Notes under the pieces: generated by a model
The model's input: only the letters and a program-made list of their open reading frames with translations
Told to the model about the DNA's origin: nothing
The model's database searches: none
In this document: piece after piece, positions 16,764 to 25,289 of the stretch
Numbering within the stretch: position 1 is the stretch's first letter
How the letters are laid out: every line of letters begins with the position of its first letter
Program-made: the position numbers and the translations under genes
NCBI RefSeq assembly: GCF_003590645.1
Contig: NZ_CP031834.1
Span: 1,612,501 to 1,676,500 of the forward strand
Length of the DNA stretch: 64,000 nt
Reading direction: 5' to 3'
Source: Mesorhizobium sp. DCY119
GTDB taxonomy: Bacteria > Pseudomonadota > Alphaproteobacteria > Rhizobiales > Rhizobiaceae

Positions 16764-18674
16764 TCACGCATTCCAAGCCCCCTTGGCCTTCAATCCCTCG
16801 ATCTCGCGGATCGCCCGTTCGCGCAGTCTGGTGTCGCGGATCATCTTTTCGACGGCGGCGTCGTCGGAGCGGTCGGAGTAGCGGAATTCGGAATCGGCGT
16901 AGCGGTTGATCTCCTGCATGACCATGTCCATCGAAAACGGCCCGCGCAGTTCCTCGATCATGGCTTTCTTGTCATCGTAGCCCTTGTGCATGAAGGCTTC
17001 GGGCTTCTCGAACCACTCGTCGGGAAGCTCTATGTCCATGGCGCGCATCTTGATGGCGTCGGTGACGTTCTTGATGGCGCGGCCGGTGAAGCGTGGCTCG
17101 GCTTCCTTGATCTGGTGCAGATAGGTGCCGACATCGGCCATGGTCTTTGGCTCGCCATTCTCCTTCATGAAGCGGTCGTAGACTTTTATCAGCCCGTCCT
17201 CATGCGGCTTGGAATAGCCTTCATAGGCGTTCTCGACGGCGCGCTGGATTTCCTGCGCGGCGTAGAGATCATGTTCACCGAGAGGGATCTTGTGGTTCTT
17301 GCCGGCGAGAAGGACGAAGATGTCGATATAGTCGTCGCGGCTCTGCGGGCCGTCGACCAGCCAGCGGGCGCCGGCGCGCTGTCGCAGCGCGTCGTCGACA
17401 TTTTCGGGATAGTTGGAAAACATGCCGAAGGAGCAATTGCCGCGAATGACGGTGGAGGCGCCGGAAAAGGCTTCCATCAGCACGCCGGTGATTTCCTGCT
17501 GGCCCGCCGAGGCGCGGTCGTCGGAGCGTTTGGCGGCGACCTGGTCGATGTCGTCGACCGTGCCGAAGCCGATGGCGCGCGGGTTCAAGACATTGGTGAT
17601 GAACTGCTTGCAGTTCTGGCCGGACTTGCCCTGATAAGACGAGATCTGGTCGACGCCGAAATTCTCGTAGACGAACTGGTAGCCGGCGGTCTGGCAGTAG
17701 CCGTGAAGAAGGCCGGCGATCATCTGGATCAGCGTCGTCTTGCCGGTGCCGGGCGAGCCGTCGCCGATGAAGGTGAAGAGGAAGCCGCCGAGCTCGACGA
17801 AGGGGTTGAGCTCGCGGTCGAAATCATAGGCCATCAGCATCTTGGCGAGCTTGACCGACTGGTATTTGGCGATGTGATTGCCGACAACCTCGTCCGGCTT
17901 CTTGAAGGTCATCACCAGAGGCTTCGACTTCTTGCCCGGGGCAACATCAAAGCCGTCGATGGTGAAATCGTCGGCGTCGATGCGGATATGCGCGTTCTCG
18001 AAGGTGCCGAGACCGTCGAAGCGGCCCTTTCGCGTCAGCAGGCCATCGATGGCGGTGCGGGCGAAGGCGCGGGCGCGCGTCATCAGGTCGGCGTCGTCCT
18101 TGGCGCCGGAAATAGCCCGGTCGAGACCGGCGATCAGCGCCTTCAGCGCGTCCTGCGCCGTGTCGAACAGGAAATCCGGCTCGGCGATGTCATTGGGGGC
18201 CTCGCCATCGGCGTCGATGGTCTGGAGCAAATAGGAGGCAAGCGTGAAGGCCGAGACATAGGCCGAGGCTGTCAGCAGCTTCTTGAAATGCGTGGCTTCG
18301 TCGCCTTCCAGCGGCGCGCGAGCGTTCTTCGCCTGCAGGCTTTCGAGGTCGCCGCCGCGCGCGAAGACGTCTGCGACGGCCAGCGCGATGGCGAGGCCGC
18401 GGCGGGCGCGATAGAGCAGCGTGTGCTGCGAGATGCTCATCAGCCGGTCGTCGGGGCGGATCGCGCCGACGGTCTTCGCCAGCTCGATCTCGCGGGTCTT
18501 GCGCACCGAGCCGGTGGAGACAGTGGAGACGAAGCGGCGGTTGGTGCCGGCAAGTGCGGTGCCCGACTGGCCGGACGAATCCTCCAGCACGACGATGCGC
18601 GTGATGAAGCTCTGCGCGGTGGCGCGATGCTTTTCGATATCGGCTTCGGGAATGGTGGTCAGGCCGGTGTCCAT
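16764..18674 (-). CDS. AAA-family ATPase of an uncharacterised cluster
   Basis: 636 residues. A roughly 270-residue N-terminal region of unknown fold precedes a AAA ATPase module. The Walker A is GDGSPGTGKTT (about 304-314), the Walker B region IGFGTVDDIDQ (about 369-378), and an arginine-rich segment (DDALRQRAGARWLVDG) may hold sensor or finger residues. The C-terminal part is helical. The start MDTGLTTIPEA follows GGGAGGAAA. Genes for a coiled-coil protein and an unknown protein lie upstream, and DUF6638 and DUF2333 proteins downstream. The ATPase is the likely motor or remodelling component of that set; the substrate is unknown. Confidence 0.8.
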   Translation of the reverse strand: MDTGLTTIPEADIEKHRATAQSFITRIVVLEDSSGQSGTALAGTNRRFVSTVSTGSVRKTREIELAKTVGAIRPDDRLMSISQHTLLYRARRGLAIALAVADVFARGGDLESLQAKNARAPLEGDEATHFKKLLTASAYVSAFTLASYLLQTIDADGEAPNDIAEPDFLFDTAQDALKALIAGLDRAISGAKDDADLMTRARAFARTAIDGLLTRKGRFDGLGTFENAHIRIDADDFTIDGFDVAPGKKSKPLVMTFKKPDEVVGNHIAKYQSVKLAKMLMAYDFDRELNPFVELGGFLFTFIGDGSPGTGKTTLIQMIAGLLHGYCQTAGYQFVYENFGVDQISSYQGKSGQNCKQFITNVLNPRAIGFGTVDDIDQVAAKRSDDRASAGQQEITGVLMEAFSGASTVIRGNCSFGMFSNYPENVDDALRQRAGARWLVDGPQSRDDYIDIFVLLAGKNHKIPLGEHDLYAAQEIQRAVENAYEGYSKPHEDGLIKVYDRFMKENGEPKTMADVGTYLHQIKEAEPRFTGRAIKNVTDAIKMRAMDIELPDEWFEKPEAFMHKGYDDKKAMIEELRGPFSMDMVMQEINRYADSEFRYSDRSDDAAVEKMIRDTRLRERAIREIEGLKAKGAWNA

Positions 18675-18716
18675 CAATTTCCTCCCGGAAGCGCAGTGCT
18701 TTGAATGATCGAGATT

Positions 18717-18866
18717 CCCCCACTCCGGTTTGCTTCGCAAACCACCTCTCCCCCCTCCGGAGGGAGAGGAACCCAAGTTCTGTGAGGTCGCGATCTTGGC
18801 GATTGGCGTTTCCTCTCCCCCGGGCAGGGGGAGAGGTGGCGCGCGCAGCGCGACGGAGTGGGGGTG
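18717..18866. repeat. Composite inverted-repeat element, type B (copy 1)
   Basis: The left arm (about 18717-18770, starting CCCCACTCCGG) and right arm (about 18810-18866, ending CGGAGTGGGGG) are largely reverse complementary, around a roughly 40-base centre. Each arm includes a CTCTCCC...GGGAGAG palindrome. A single arm of the same family recurs at 50747-50804. It sits in the gap between the 18894 gene and the ATPase gene, inside the cluster. Confidence 0.8.
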
Positions 18867-18893
18867 ATTTCCTCGGCCGGAAGCAGATTTTCG

Positions 18894-20039
18894 CTAAACA
18901 TCTGAAATCACCTGTCCGTTCGACAGGATATGCACCTTGTAGCCGCCAAAGATCTTTTCCGTTTCGCCGGCGGCGTAGAGCGCCTGATAGGCTTCGTGCG
19001 GGATCAAAGCGTGTTTCTCGTAGTCGCTGACGCCCTGGCGGGCGGCTTCGAGATCGTCGGTATTGATGAAGAATTCCTGCGTTGCCTTCTCGCTCGACCA
19101 GAGGCCGCGGCGGCCGGGCTTTTCGCCCTTGGAATAAATCTCCTGGATGGTCCAGGTCAGCAGCCAGGCGTTTTCGGGCTTGCGCACCTTGGAAAGCACT
19201 TCGGCGACGGAAGAATTGTGCTCGGTGATGCCTGCCGAATAGAAGGGCCCGAGCACGACGCGCCGCAGCTGCTTGGGGTGCAGCGTCTCGAAATCCTTGT
19301 CGAGATTGTTGGCGATGGTGGCCGGCGACAGCGTGTAGGCGGAGTTCTTTTCGGTGAAATCGTCGAAGCGATGGGCAAGCTCTGGGTTGAGCAGTCCGTC
19401 GACGGGAAGCGGGATCTTCACCTTTTCGTTGAGCTTGCCGTCACTGGTGACAAGCTGCCTGACCATGCCGTCGGAAGAATCCTCCACCGTCGCCATGTAG
19501 ATCAGCGGCAGGTTGGCGCTGCCGTCGAAGCTTGCCCAATGGACGAGATAGTAGGGCCGCATGGTCTTCGGGTTGACTGAAACCTTGGCGGTCTGGGCCA
19601 GGAGAAACGGTCCAAAGACGGCGCCGTCTTCGACATCTTCCAGATAGAGCCGCTCGGCCATGGAGCGCTGGAGGGCCTGCGGAAACGCCTTGTGGCGCAG
19701 GATGAAATCCGCCATCTCGCCGCGCAGTTCCTTGGGCGAGGGGATTGCGGCGAGGCGCTCGGTGGCCGTGCGGCGGTCGTTTTCCAGTTCGAGAACGTTC
19801 TGGAAGATCGGAAAGCCGCTTTCGGCGCGCGAAATCTTGAAGGTCTCCATGAAGCCGAGGCGATTGCGCCAGCAGGAGAACGACTTCTCCAGCCGCGCTA
19901 TATATTCGGCGACGACCTTGGCGACGATGCCATGCCGGTAGAGCGGCGAGCGATCGTCGCGCATGAAGATTTCGAGACCGCTGAGGGCGGCGCGAATGGC
20001 ATCGAAATAGCGCGTGGCAGCGTCGGTCTCGGCGCTCAT
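18894..20039 (-). CDS. Conserved-looking protein of unknown function in the AAA/coiled-coil cluster
   Basis: 381 residues, soluble, no signal peptide. I do not recognise a family. It has a helical N-terminal third (YFDAIRAALSGLEIFMRDDR) and a beta-rich centre (YYLVHWASFDGSANLPLIYM). The start codon lies 15 bases after the stop of the coiled-coil gene, so the two are cotranscribed. Its position between the coiled-coil gene and the AAA ATPase gene suggests a shared complex. Confidence 0.7.
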   Translation of the reverse strand: MSAETDAATRYFDAIRAALSGLEIFMRDDRSPLYRHGIVAKVVAEYIARLEKSFSCWRNRLGFMETFKISRAESGFPIFQNVLELENDRRTATERLAAIPSPKELRGEMADFILRHKAFPQALQRSMAERLYLEDVEDGAVFGPFLLAQTAKVSVNPKTMRPYYLVHWASFDGSANLPLIYMATVEDSSDGMVRQLVTSDGKLNEKVKIPLPVDGLLNPELAHRFDDFTEKNSAYTLSPATIANNLDKDFETLHPKQLRRVVLGPFYSAGITEHNSSVAEVLSKVRKPENAWLLTWTIQEIYSKGEKPGRRGLWSSEKATQEFFINTDDLEAARQGVSDYEKHALIPHEAYQALYAAGETEKIFGGYKVHILSNGQVISDV

Positions 20040-20054
20040 GCGGGTATGCCGGGC

Positions 20055-21143
20055 CTAGGTCCGCACATAATCCGAGGCGTTGTGCTTCTTCAGCACTTCC
20101 TCGAAGCGGCGGGCGAAGGCATCGTCGGCAAGCTTCTTGCGGCGCTGGATGTCGGCGGTCGCCACCATGTTCTTCTCGTGCATTTCGAGAAGGTCACCGA
20201 TGTGCTTCTGCGCAGCGGCACCGATGCCGGCCATGGTTTCCTCGGCGGTGTTGTCGACCTGGCTGCCCAGCGTGTTGATCTTGTGGGCGACATCCTGCTG
20301 GGCGGCGGTCTTCAATGAGTCCTCAAGCGCCTTGTAGAGGACGATGCGTTGTTCGGTGTCGATGGTCAGCTTGTTGATCAGCGTGTTCTGCGCTGCGATC
20401 TGGTTGTTGAGCGAATCGACGAAGGTCTGGAACATCGAGGTGTAGCGTTCCAGCGTCTGGCTCTCGGCCAGTAGCTCCTGCTCCTTGGCCTGCTTCTCAT
20501 TGTATTCGGTCGCCAGCTTCGAGCGGTCGCCCTCAAGCTGGGTGCGCTCCTTCTGGCTGGTGGAGGCGGCGATCTTGTTCTCGATGTCGAGCAGCAGCGG
20601 GTTCAGCTCCTCGATGCGCTTCTGCGTGGTCTCGAGATTGGTCATCGTGACCTTGCGGCGCTCGATCACCTGGGCGAGGCTGGCCTCGGAGGTCTTGTAG
20701 CGGGCGTCGAGAACCTGTTTCTGCGCCTTCAGGATGCCGACGATGGTGTCGGACTTCGCCAGCAGCTCCTGAAGATTGCCGGCAAGCGACATGTTGCGGA
20801 CGCGGTCGGTGCGCATGCGCTGCTTCTTCTGGGCCGAAAAGATGCCGACGAAGCTTTCCCAGCCGGTAAAATTCTTCATGCTCTCGAACTCGGTGCCGAA
20901 GACGTTGGTGGCGTCCTCCAGTCCGATGATCAGGTCGGCAATGTTGCCCTCCATCACCTTCTGCTGCTTCAGCACATCCTCGATGCGGGCGTTCTCAATA
21001 TCGAAATCGGCGGAACCGATCTTCTGGTCGGAGGTGGCGAGCTTTTCCAGCACGGTGCTGGACTGGTCGATCTTGGTGCGCATGTCCTCGACGACCTGTT
21101 TGGTCTTCGCAATCTCGGCGTCGAAATTCTGCAAGGTCGCCAT
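20055..21143 (-). CDS. Long coiled-coil protein, first gene of the AAA cluster
   Basis: 362 residues, almost entirely alpha-helical with heptad-like patterns (for example TMTNLETTQKRIEELNPLLL and about 190-260 rich in E/K/Q). It has no membrane helix or signal. The overall look recalls TelA-like helical proteins and other scaffold proteins, but I cannot assign it to a family. The start MATLQNFDAEIA is behind GGAGGG. It is the first gene of the minus-strand series ending at 13682 and so probably sets the transcription unit. Confidence 0.7.
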   Translation of the reverse strand: MATLQNFDAEIAKTKQVVEDMRTKIDQSSTVLEKLATSDQKIGSADFDIENARIEDVLKQQKVMEGNIADLIIGLEDATNVFGTEFESMKNFTGWESFVGIFSAQKKQRMRTDRVRNMSLAGNLQELLAKSDTIVGILKAQKQVLDARYKTSEASLAQVIERRKVTMTNLETTQKRIEELNPLLLDIENKIAASTSQKERTQLEGDRSKLATEYNEKQAKEQELLAESQTLERYTSMFQTFVDSLNNQIAAQNTLINKLTIDTEQRIVLYKALEDSLKTAAQQDVAHKINTLGSQVDNTAEETMAGIGAAAQKHIGDLLEMHEKNMVATADIQRRKKLADDAFARRFEEVLKKHNASDYVRT

Positions 21144-21408
21144 ATTGTCCCTCCGGGTGGCCTGCTCAGGTCGGGCCAATATAGGGTTGGGCCGTATCGA
21201 TTGAAAGACGGCAGGCGCGCGTTTTGGGAGCAGTTGCAGCAATCTACACCGGATGGTTGATGCTGCCCGTGTCGCGCACAGATAAGTGAGCGGCGCGGCT
21301 CGCTCCGCCTTACCGCTTGAAACCACACCAAAATGGTGTTTGGCTTAAGGATACGAACGGCAAGAAATCGTAGCTACTGCCGCACAAGAATCACAATGGG
21401 AGAATTCC

Positions 21409-22341
21409 ATGAATATGAAAGCACTCGCCGCCGGCGTTGGCCTGGTGGCATTTCTGTCGGCTGGTGTCGCGTCTGCTGCCGATCCTGAAAGCTGCAAGAC
21501 CGTTCGGCTCTCCGATGTCGGCTGGACCGATATCCAGGCGACCACGGGCGTCGCCTCGGTGCTGCTGACCGCGCTCGGCTATGAGCCGCAGGTCATCCAG
21601 CTGTCGGTGCCGGTGACCTATGCATCGCTGAAGAACAAGGATCTCGACGTCTTCCTCGGCAACTGGATGCCGTCGATGACCAGCGACATCAAGGAATATG
21701 CCGCCGACGGCTCGGTCGAGACCGTCAGCGAGAACTTGACCGGCGCCGGCTACGGCATCGTCGTGCCGACCTACGTCGCGGAAGCCGGCGTCAAGACGCT
21801 GACCGATCTTGGCAAGTTCAAGGACAAGTTCGACGGCAAGATCTACGGCATCGAGGCCGGCAATGACGGCAACCGAATCATCCTCGACATGATCAAGAAC
21901 CCGGCCGACAACCTCGAAGGCTTCGAGCTGGTCGAATCGTCTGAAGCCGGCATGCTCACCCAGGCCGAGCAGTCAATGAAGAACAATGAATGGATCGCCT
22001 TCCTCGGTTGGACGCCGCATCCGGTTATGGGTGCGATGAAGATCACCTATCTCGACGGCATGGGCGATTCCGGCTTCGGTGCCGCCACCGTCAGCACCAA
22101 TGTGCGCAAGGGCTATCTGACCGAGTGCCCGAATGCCGGCAAGTTCATCGCTAACCTCAAGTTCAATCTGGACATGGAAGGCGAGATGATGGACGCGATC
22201 CTCAAGGGCAGCGACGCCAACACGGTCGCGACCGACTGGCTGAAGAAGAATCCGGACGCCGTGACGCCCTGGATTGCCGGCGTAACCACCTTCGATGGCG
22301 GCGATGCCGCCGCTGCGGTGAAGACCGCGCTTGGCAGCTGA
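21409..22341 (+). CDS. choX: Choline ABC transporter, periplasmic binding protein
   Basis: 310 residues with a Sec signal peptide (cleavage about after residue 23, GVASA-ADPESCK). The OpuAC/glycine-betaine-binding fold is clear (VGWTDIQATTGVASVLL, LDVFLGNWMPSM, WIAFLGWTPHPVMG). Aromatic residues in these segments form the choline cage in S. meliloti ChoX. A GGGAG ribosome site precedes the ATG. The permease and ATPase genes follow, but about 290 bases away because a repeat element intervenes. Confidence 0.95.
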   Translation: MNMKALAAGVGLVAFLSAGVASAADPESCKTVRLSDVGWTDIQATTGVASVLLTALGYEPQVIQLSVPVTYASLKNKDLDVFLGNWMPSMTSDIKEYAADGSVETVSENLTGAGYGIVVPTYVAEAGVKTLTDLGKFKDKFDGKIYGIEAGNDGNRIILDMIKNPADNLEGFELVESSEAGMLTQAEQSMKNNEWIAFLGWTPHPVMGAMKITYLDGMGDSGFGAATVSTNVRKGYLTECPNAGKFIANLKFNLDMEGEMMDAILKGSDANTVATDWLKKNPDAVTPWIAGVTTFDGGDAAAAVKTALGS

Positions 22342-22404
22342 GCTGGTTACTTTCCCTTTGAGGGCAGGGCTGTCGGGGTGTTCTGATGGGCCTTAACGGC
22401 ATAG

Positions 22405-22543
22405 ACCCCCACCCCTAACCCCTCCCCACAAGGGGGAGGGGGACGGTTTCGTGGCCTTGGCCACCTAGAGCGTTGAAGATTGAGGCTGACGGCTATGGAG
22501 CACGTTTTCCCTCCCCCTTGTGGGGAGGGGTAGGGGTGGGGGT
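22405..22543. repeat. Composite inverted-repeat element, type A (copy 2), inside the cho operon
   Basis: Arms 22405-22443 and 22508-22543 match those of the 11573-11712 element, with a different 64-base centre. The right arm differs by small deletions. It lies 63 bases after the choX stop and about 90 bases before choW. It therefore can form a large stem in the choXWV transcript and may protect or end the choX message. Confidence 0.85.
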
Positions 22544-22634
22544 AATCGCTTAAACGGGGCGCTGCACCTCCAAGCGATGCGTGCCGCGCCACCTCTCCCG
22601 CACGTGGGAGGGTAAAGAGAATCGAGGGGACGCA

Positions 22635-23489
22635 ATGGATCCGGTTTCGCAATTCCTGGCCAGCTACAAGATTCCGATCGGTGCCTGGGGCAAGGCGTTC
22701 TTCACCTTCCTGACCGACAATTTCGACGCGATCTTCCGCGGCTTCTCGAACGGCCTCAACTTCCTTCTCAACGGACTGGTCGATGGCTTGCTGATGGTGC
22801 CGCCGGTGCTGCTGGTGCTGATCATCGCGGGCATTGCCTATTTCCTGCAGCGCTCGCGGCCGCTGGCAATCGGCGTCGCGCTCGGCCTGCTGTTCATCAT
22901 CAACCAGGGCCTGTGGAAGCAGACAGTGCAGACGCTGGTGCTGGTGGTGGCTGCTGCCGCAGCCTCCATGGCCATCGGCGTACCGCTCGGCATCTGGGCC
23001 GCGCACAAGCCGAAGGTCTATCGCATCATGCTGCCGGTGCTCGACCTGATGCAGACGCTGCCGACCTTCGTCTACCTGATCCCGGTGCTGACCCTGTTCG
23101 GCCTCGGCAATGCGCCGGGCCTCATCGTCACCATCATCTTCGTGATCCCGACCGCCGTGCGGCTCACCCATCTCGGCGTCGTCTCGGTGCCGACTTCGAT
23201 CGTCGAGGCGGGCGAGGCATTCGGCGCGACCAAGCGGCAATTGCTGTGGAAGGTCGAACTGCCGGCGGCCTTGCCGACCATCATGGCAGGGCTGACCCAG
23301 TGCATCATGCTGTCGCTGTCGATGGTGGTGTTCGCAGCCCTTATCGGCGCCGGTGGACTCGGCACGGAAATCAACCGCGCGCTCGGCTCGCGCAGGATCG
23401 ACCTCGGGCTTGAGGCGGGCCTGGCAATCGTCGTGCTCGCCATCGTGCTCGATCGCATGACGCGCATCGGCGTCGGAGGTAAGAAATGA
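22635..23489 (+). CDS. choW: Choline ABC transporter permease
   Basis: 284 residues, an OpuAB/ProW-type permease. Six or seven membrane helices span about 45-275. The EAA loop GEAFGATKRQLLWKVELPAA contacts the ATPase. The start MDPVSQFLASYK is preceded by GAGGGGACGC; the upstream in-frame ATG (22581) lies in repeat-like sequence. The last four bases overlap the choV start (ATGA), indicating translational coupling. Confidence 0.94.
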   Translation: MDPVSQFLASYKIPIGAWGKAFFTFLTDNFDAIFRGFSNGLNFLLNGLVDGLLMVPPVLLVLIIAGIAYFLQRSRPLAIGVALGLLFIINQGLWKQTVQTLVLVVAAAAASMAIGVPLGIWAAHKPKVYRIMLPVLDLMQTLPTFVYLIPVLTLFGLGNAPGLIVTIIFVIPTAVRLTHLGVVSVPTSIVEAGEAFGATKRQLLWKVELPAALPTIMAGLTQCIMLSLSMVVFAALIGAGGLGTEINRALGSRRIDLGLEAGLAIVVLAIVLDRMTRIGVGGKK

Positions 23490-24670
23490 ACGTCGCCGTA
23501 GACTTCAGGGATGTCGACATCATCTTCGGCCCGGATACGGCCGATGCGCTGGCTATGGTCGATGCCGGTGCGAGCCGCTCGGAAATCCTGGAAAAGACCG
23601 GCAATGTGCTGGGCTGCGCCGGGGCGAACCTCACCGTGCACGAGGGCGAGATTTCGGTGCTGATGGGCCTGTCGGGTTCGGGCAAGTCGACGCTGTTGCG
23701 CGCCGTCAACCGGCTCAACATCGTTTCGCGCGGGCAGGTTCTGGTCAAGGATGGCGACAAGACCGTCGATGTCGTGACCTGCGACGAGCCGACCTTGCGC
23801 CGCCTGCGCCAGAAGCAGGTGGCCATGGTGTTCCAGCAGTTCGGCCTCCTGCCGTGGCGCACCGTGGAGGAAAATGTCGGCCTCGGGCTGGAGCTCGCCG
23901 GCATGCCGGAGGCGGAACGCAAGCAGAAAGTCGGCAAGCAGCTCGAACTCGTCAATCTGACGCCGTGGGCCAAGAAATACGCCCATGAGCTTTCGGGCGG
24001 CATGCAGCAGCGCGTGGGGCTTGCCCGCGCCTTCGCCACGGAAGCGCCGATCCTGCTCATGGACGAGCCGTTTTCCGCACTCGACCCGCTGATCCGCACC
24101 AAGCTGCAGGACGAGCTTCTGCAGCTCCAGGAGAAGCTGAAGAAGACGATCATCTTCGTCAGCCACGATCTCGAAGAAGCGCTGAAGATCGGCAGCCACA
24201 TCACCATCATGGAGGGCGGGCGCATCGTCCAGACCGGCGCGCCGGAAGACATCGTGCTGCGCCCGGCCAACGACTATGTCCGTGAGTTCATTTCGAATGT
24301 GAACCCGCTGTCGGTGCTGACGGCATGGAACGTCATGCGCGACCGGCGCGATCTGGAATCGGCCGGCCGGGGCGGCTGGCTCTGGCTCGACCGGCGCCAG
24401 ACGACGCGCTTCAAGATCGACAAGGACGGCATGGTGGCGGCCGCCGAACGCAACGGCCAGCCGGCGGTGTGGGTGTCGTGCGACGACATCGAAAACCTGC
24501 CTGATGACGCCCCGCAGGTGTTCTGGGCAAAGCCCGGCACCTCGCTGAAGACTGTCATGCTCGCCATGCACCGCAGCCAGACCTCGCCGGTGGCGCTGTT
24601 CGACGAACAGTCGCGGTTTGTCGGCGCGATCGGGATCAGGGACGTGTTGTCAGCGGTGTTGAGGCGGTAG
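23486..24670 (+). CDS. choV: Choline ABC transporter ATP-binding protein
   Basis: 394 residues. Walker A GLSGSGKST (61-69), Q-loop FQQFGLLPW (116-124), signature LSGGMQQR (169-176), Walker B LLMDEP (190-195), then a C-terminal extension of about 125 residues with a single weak CBS-like region, as in ProV/OpuAA proteins. It powers choline uptake with ChoX and ChoW, and choline can feed glycine-betaine synthesis for osmoprotection. No bet genes are in the window. Confidence 0.94.
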   Translation: MNVAVDFRDVDIIFGPDTADALAMVDAGASRSEILEKTGNVLGCAGANLTVHEGEISVLMGLSGSGKSTLLRAVNRLNIVSRGQVLVKDGDKTVDVVTCDEPTLRRLRQKQVAMVFQQFGLLPWRTVEENVGLGLELAGMPEAERKQKVGKQLELVNLTPWAKKYAHELSGGMQQRVGLARAFATEAPILLMDEPFSALDPLIRTKLQDELLQLQEKLKKTIIFVSHDLEEALKIGSHITIMEGGRIVQTGAPEDIVLRPANDYVREFISNVNPLSVLTAWNVMRDRRDLESAGRGGWLWLDRRQTTRFKIDKDGMVAAAERNGQPAVWVSCDDIENLPDDAPQVFWAKPGTSLKTVMLAMHRSQTSPVALFDEQSRFVGAIGIRDVLSAVLRR

Positions 24671-24799
24671 ACTCCTCGCGAAGCGGGTGATCCTAAGGCC
24701 TTTCACCGCGATGTGACTGGCTCTGGGTGCAATCGCATGGACCATCGACGGCGTCTGTGCGAAACTCTGTCATCGTCGCATCCATCATCCGCGCGTCCG

Positions 24800-25105
24800 A
24801 TGCCAGAAACAATCACCATTCCCCGCACAAGAACCAAGCCGAAGATCGAGCGGCCGAAGCTGCACAAAGTCATCCTGATCAATGATGATTTCACGCCGCG
24901 AGAATTCGTCGTGCGGGTGCTCAAGGCCGAGTTTCGGATGAGCGAGGATCAGGCGCATCGCGTCATGATTACCGCGCATCAGCGCGGCGTCTGCGTGGTC
25001 GCGGTGTTTACGAAGGATGTCGCCGAGACGAAGGCGACGCGGGCGACGGACGCCGGCAAGGCGGCGGGCTATCCGCTGATGTTCACGACCGAGCCGGAGG
25101 AGTGA
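24800..25105 (+). CDS. clpS2: ATP-dependent Clp protease adaptor, ClpS2 type
   Basis: 101 residues. The core is ClpS: KVILINDDFTPREFVVRVLK with the N-degron-pocket Asp residues, and TAHQRGVCVVAVFTKDVAET. The C-terminal ending AAGYPLMFTTEPEE and the FRMSEDQAH segment resemble the second ClpS of alphaproteobacteria (ClpS2 of Agrobacterium) rather than the ClpS1 encoded next to clpA. ClpS delivers N-end-rule substrates to ClpAP. The start chosen is MPETITIPRT; the in-frame ATG at 24713 would add a 29-residue tail with no family counterpart. No clpA is adjacent. Confidence 0.85.
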   Translation: MPETITIPRTRTKPKIERPKLHKVILINDDFTPREFVVRVLKAEFRMSEDQAHRVMITAHQRGVCVVAVFTKDVAETKATRATDAGKAAGYPLMFTTEPEE

Positions 25106-25120
25106 AGTGCGCCGGCGCTC

Positions 25121-25268
25121 ACCTCCCCCTTGAGGGGAGGTCGCGTACCGAGCAAAGCGAGGGAAGCGGGTGGGGTCGTTGCGGCAGTGCTCGACGTTCC
25201 TTTGCGCCGAGCGCTGCCTTGACCGCCCCCCTCTGGCGCTGCGCGCCATCTCCCCCTCAAGGGGGGAG
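25121..25268. repeat. Palindromic repeat pair between clpS2 and the peroxiredoxin gene
   Basis: Two small palindromes of the same kind, ACCTCCCCCTTGAGGGGAGG (from 25121) and CTCCCCCTCAAGGGGGGAG (about 25250-25268), bracket about 110 bases of noncoding DNA between convergent genes. They look like REP-type sequences and probably serve as terminators. Confidence 0.6.
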
Positions 25269-25289
25269 AAGACGCCGAGCCGCTCGATC

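Noticed and set aside
16740-18704. 654-codon plus-strand frame over the ATPase gene
   Set aside because: It is antisense to a gene with clear Walker motifs and a good ribosome site; the reading has no family resemblance.
11573-25268. CRISPR array or tandem-repeat interpretation of the C/G-rich repeats
   Set aside because: The copies are few, far apart, palindromic and without regular spacers, and no cas genes are present. They are interspersed intergenic elements.
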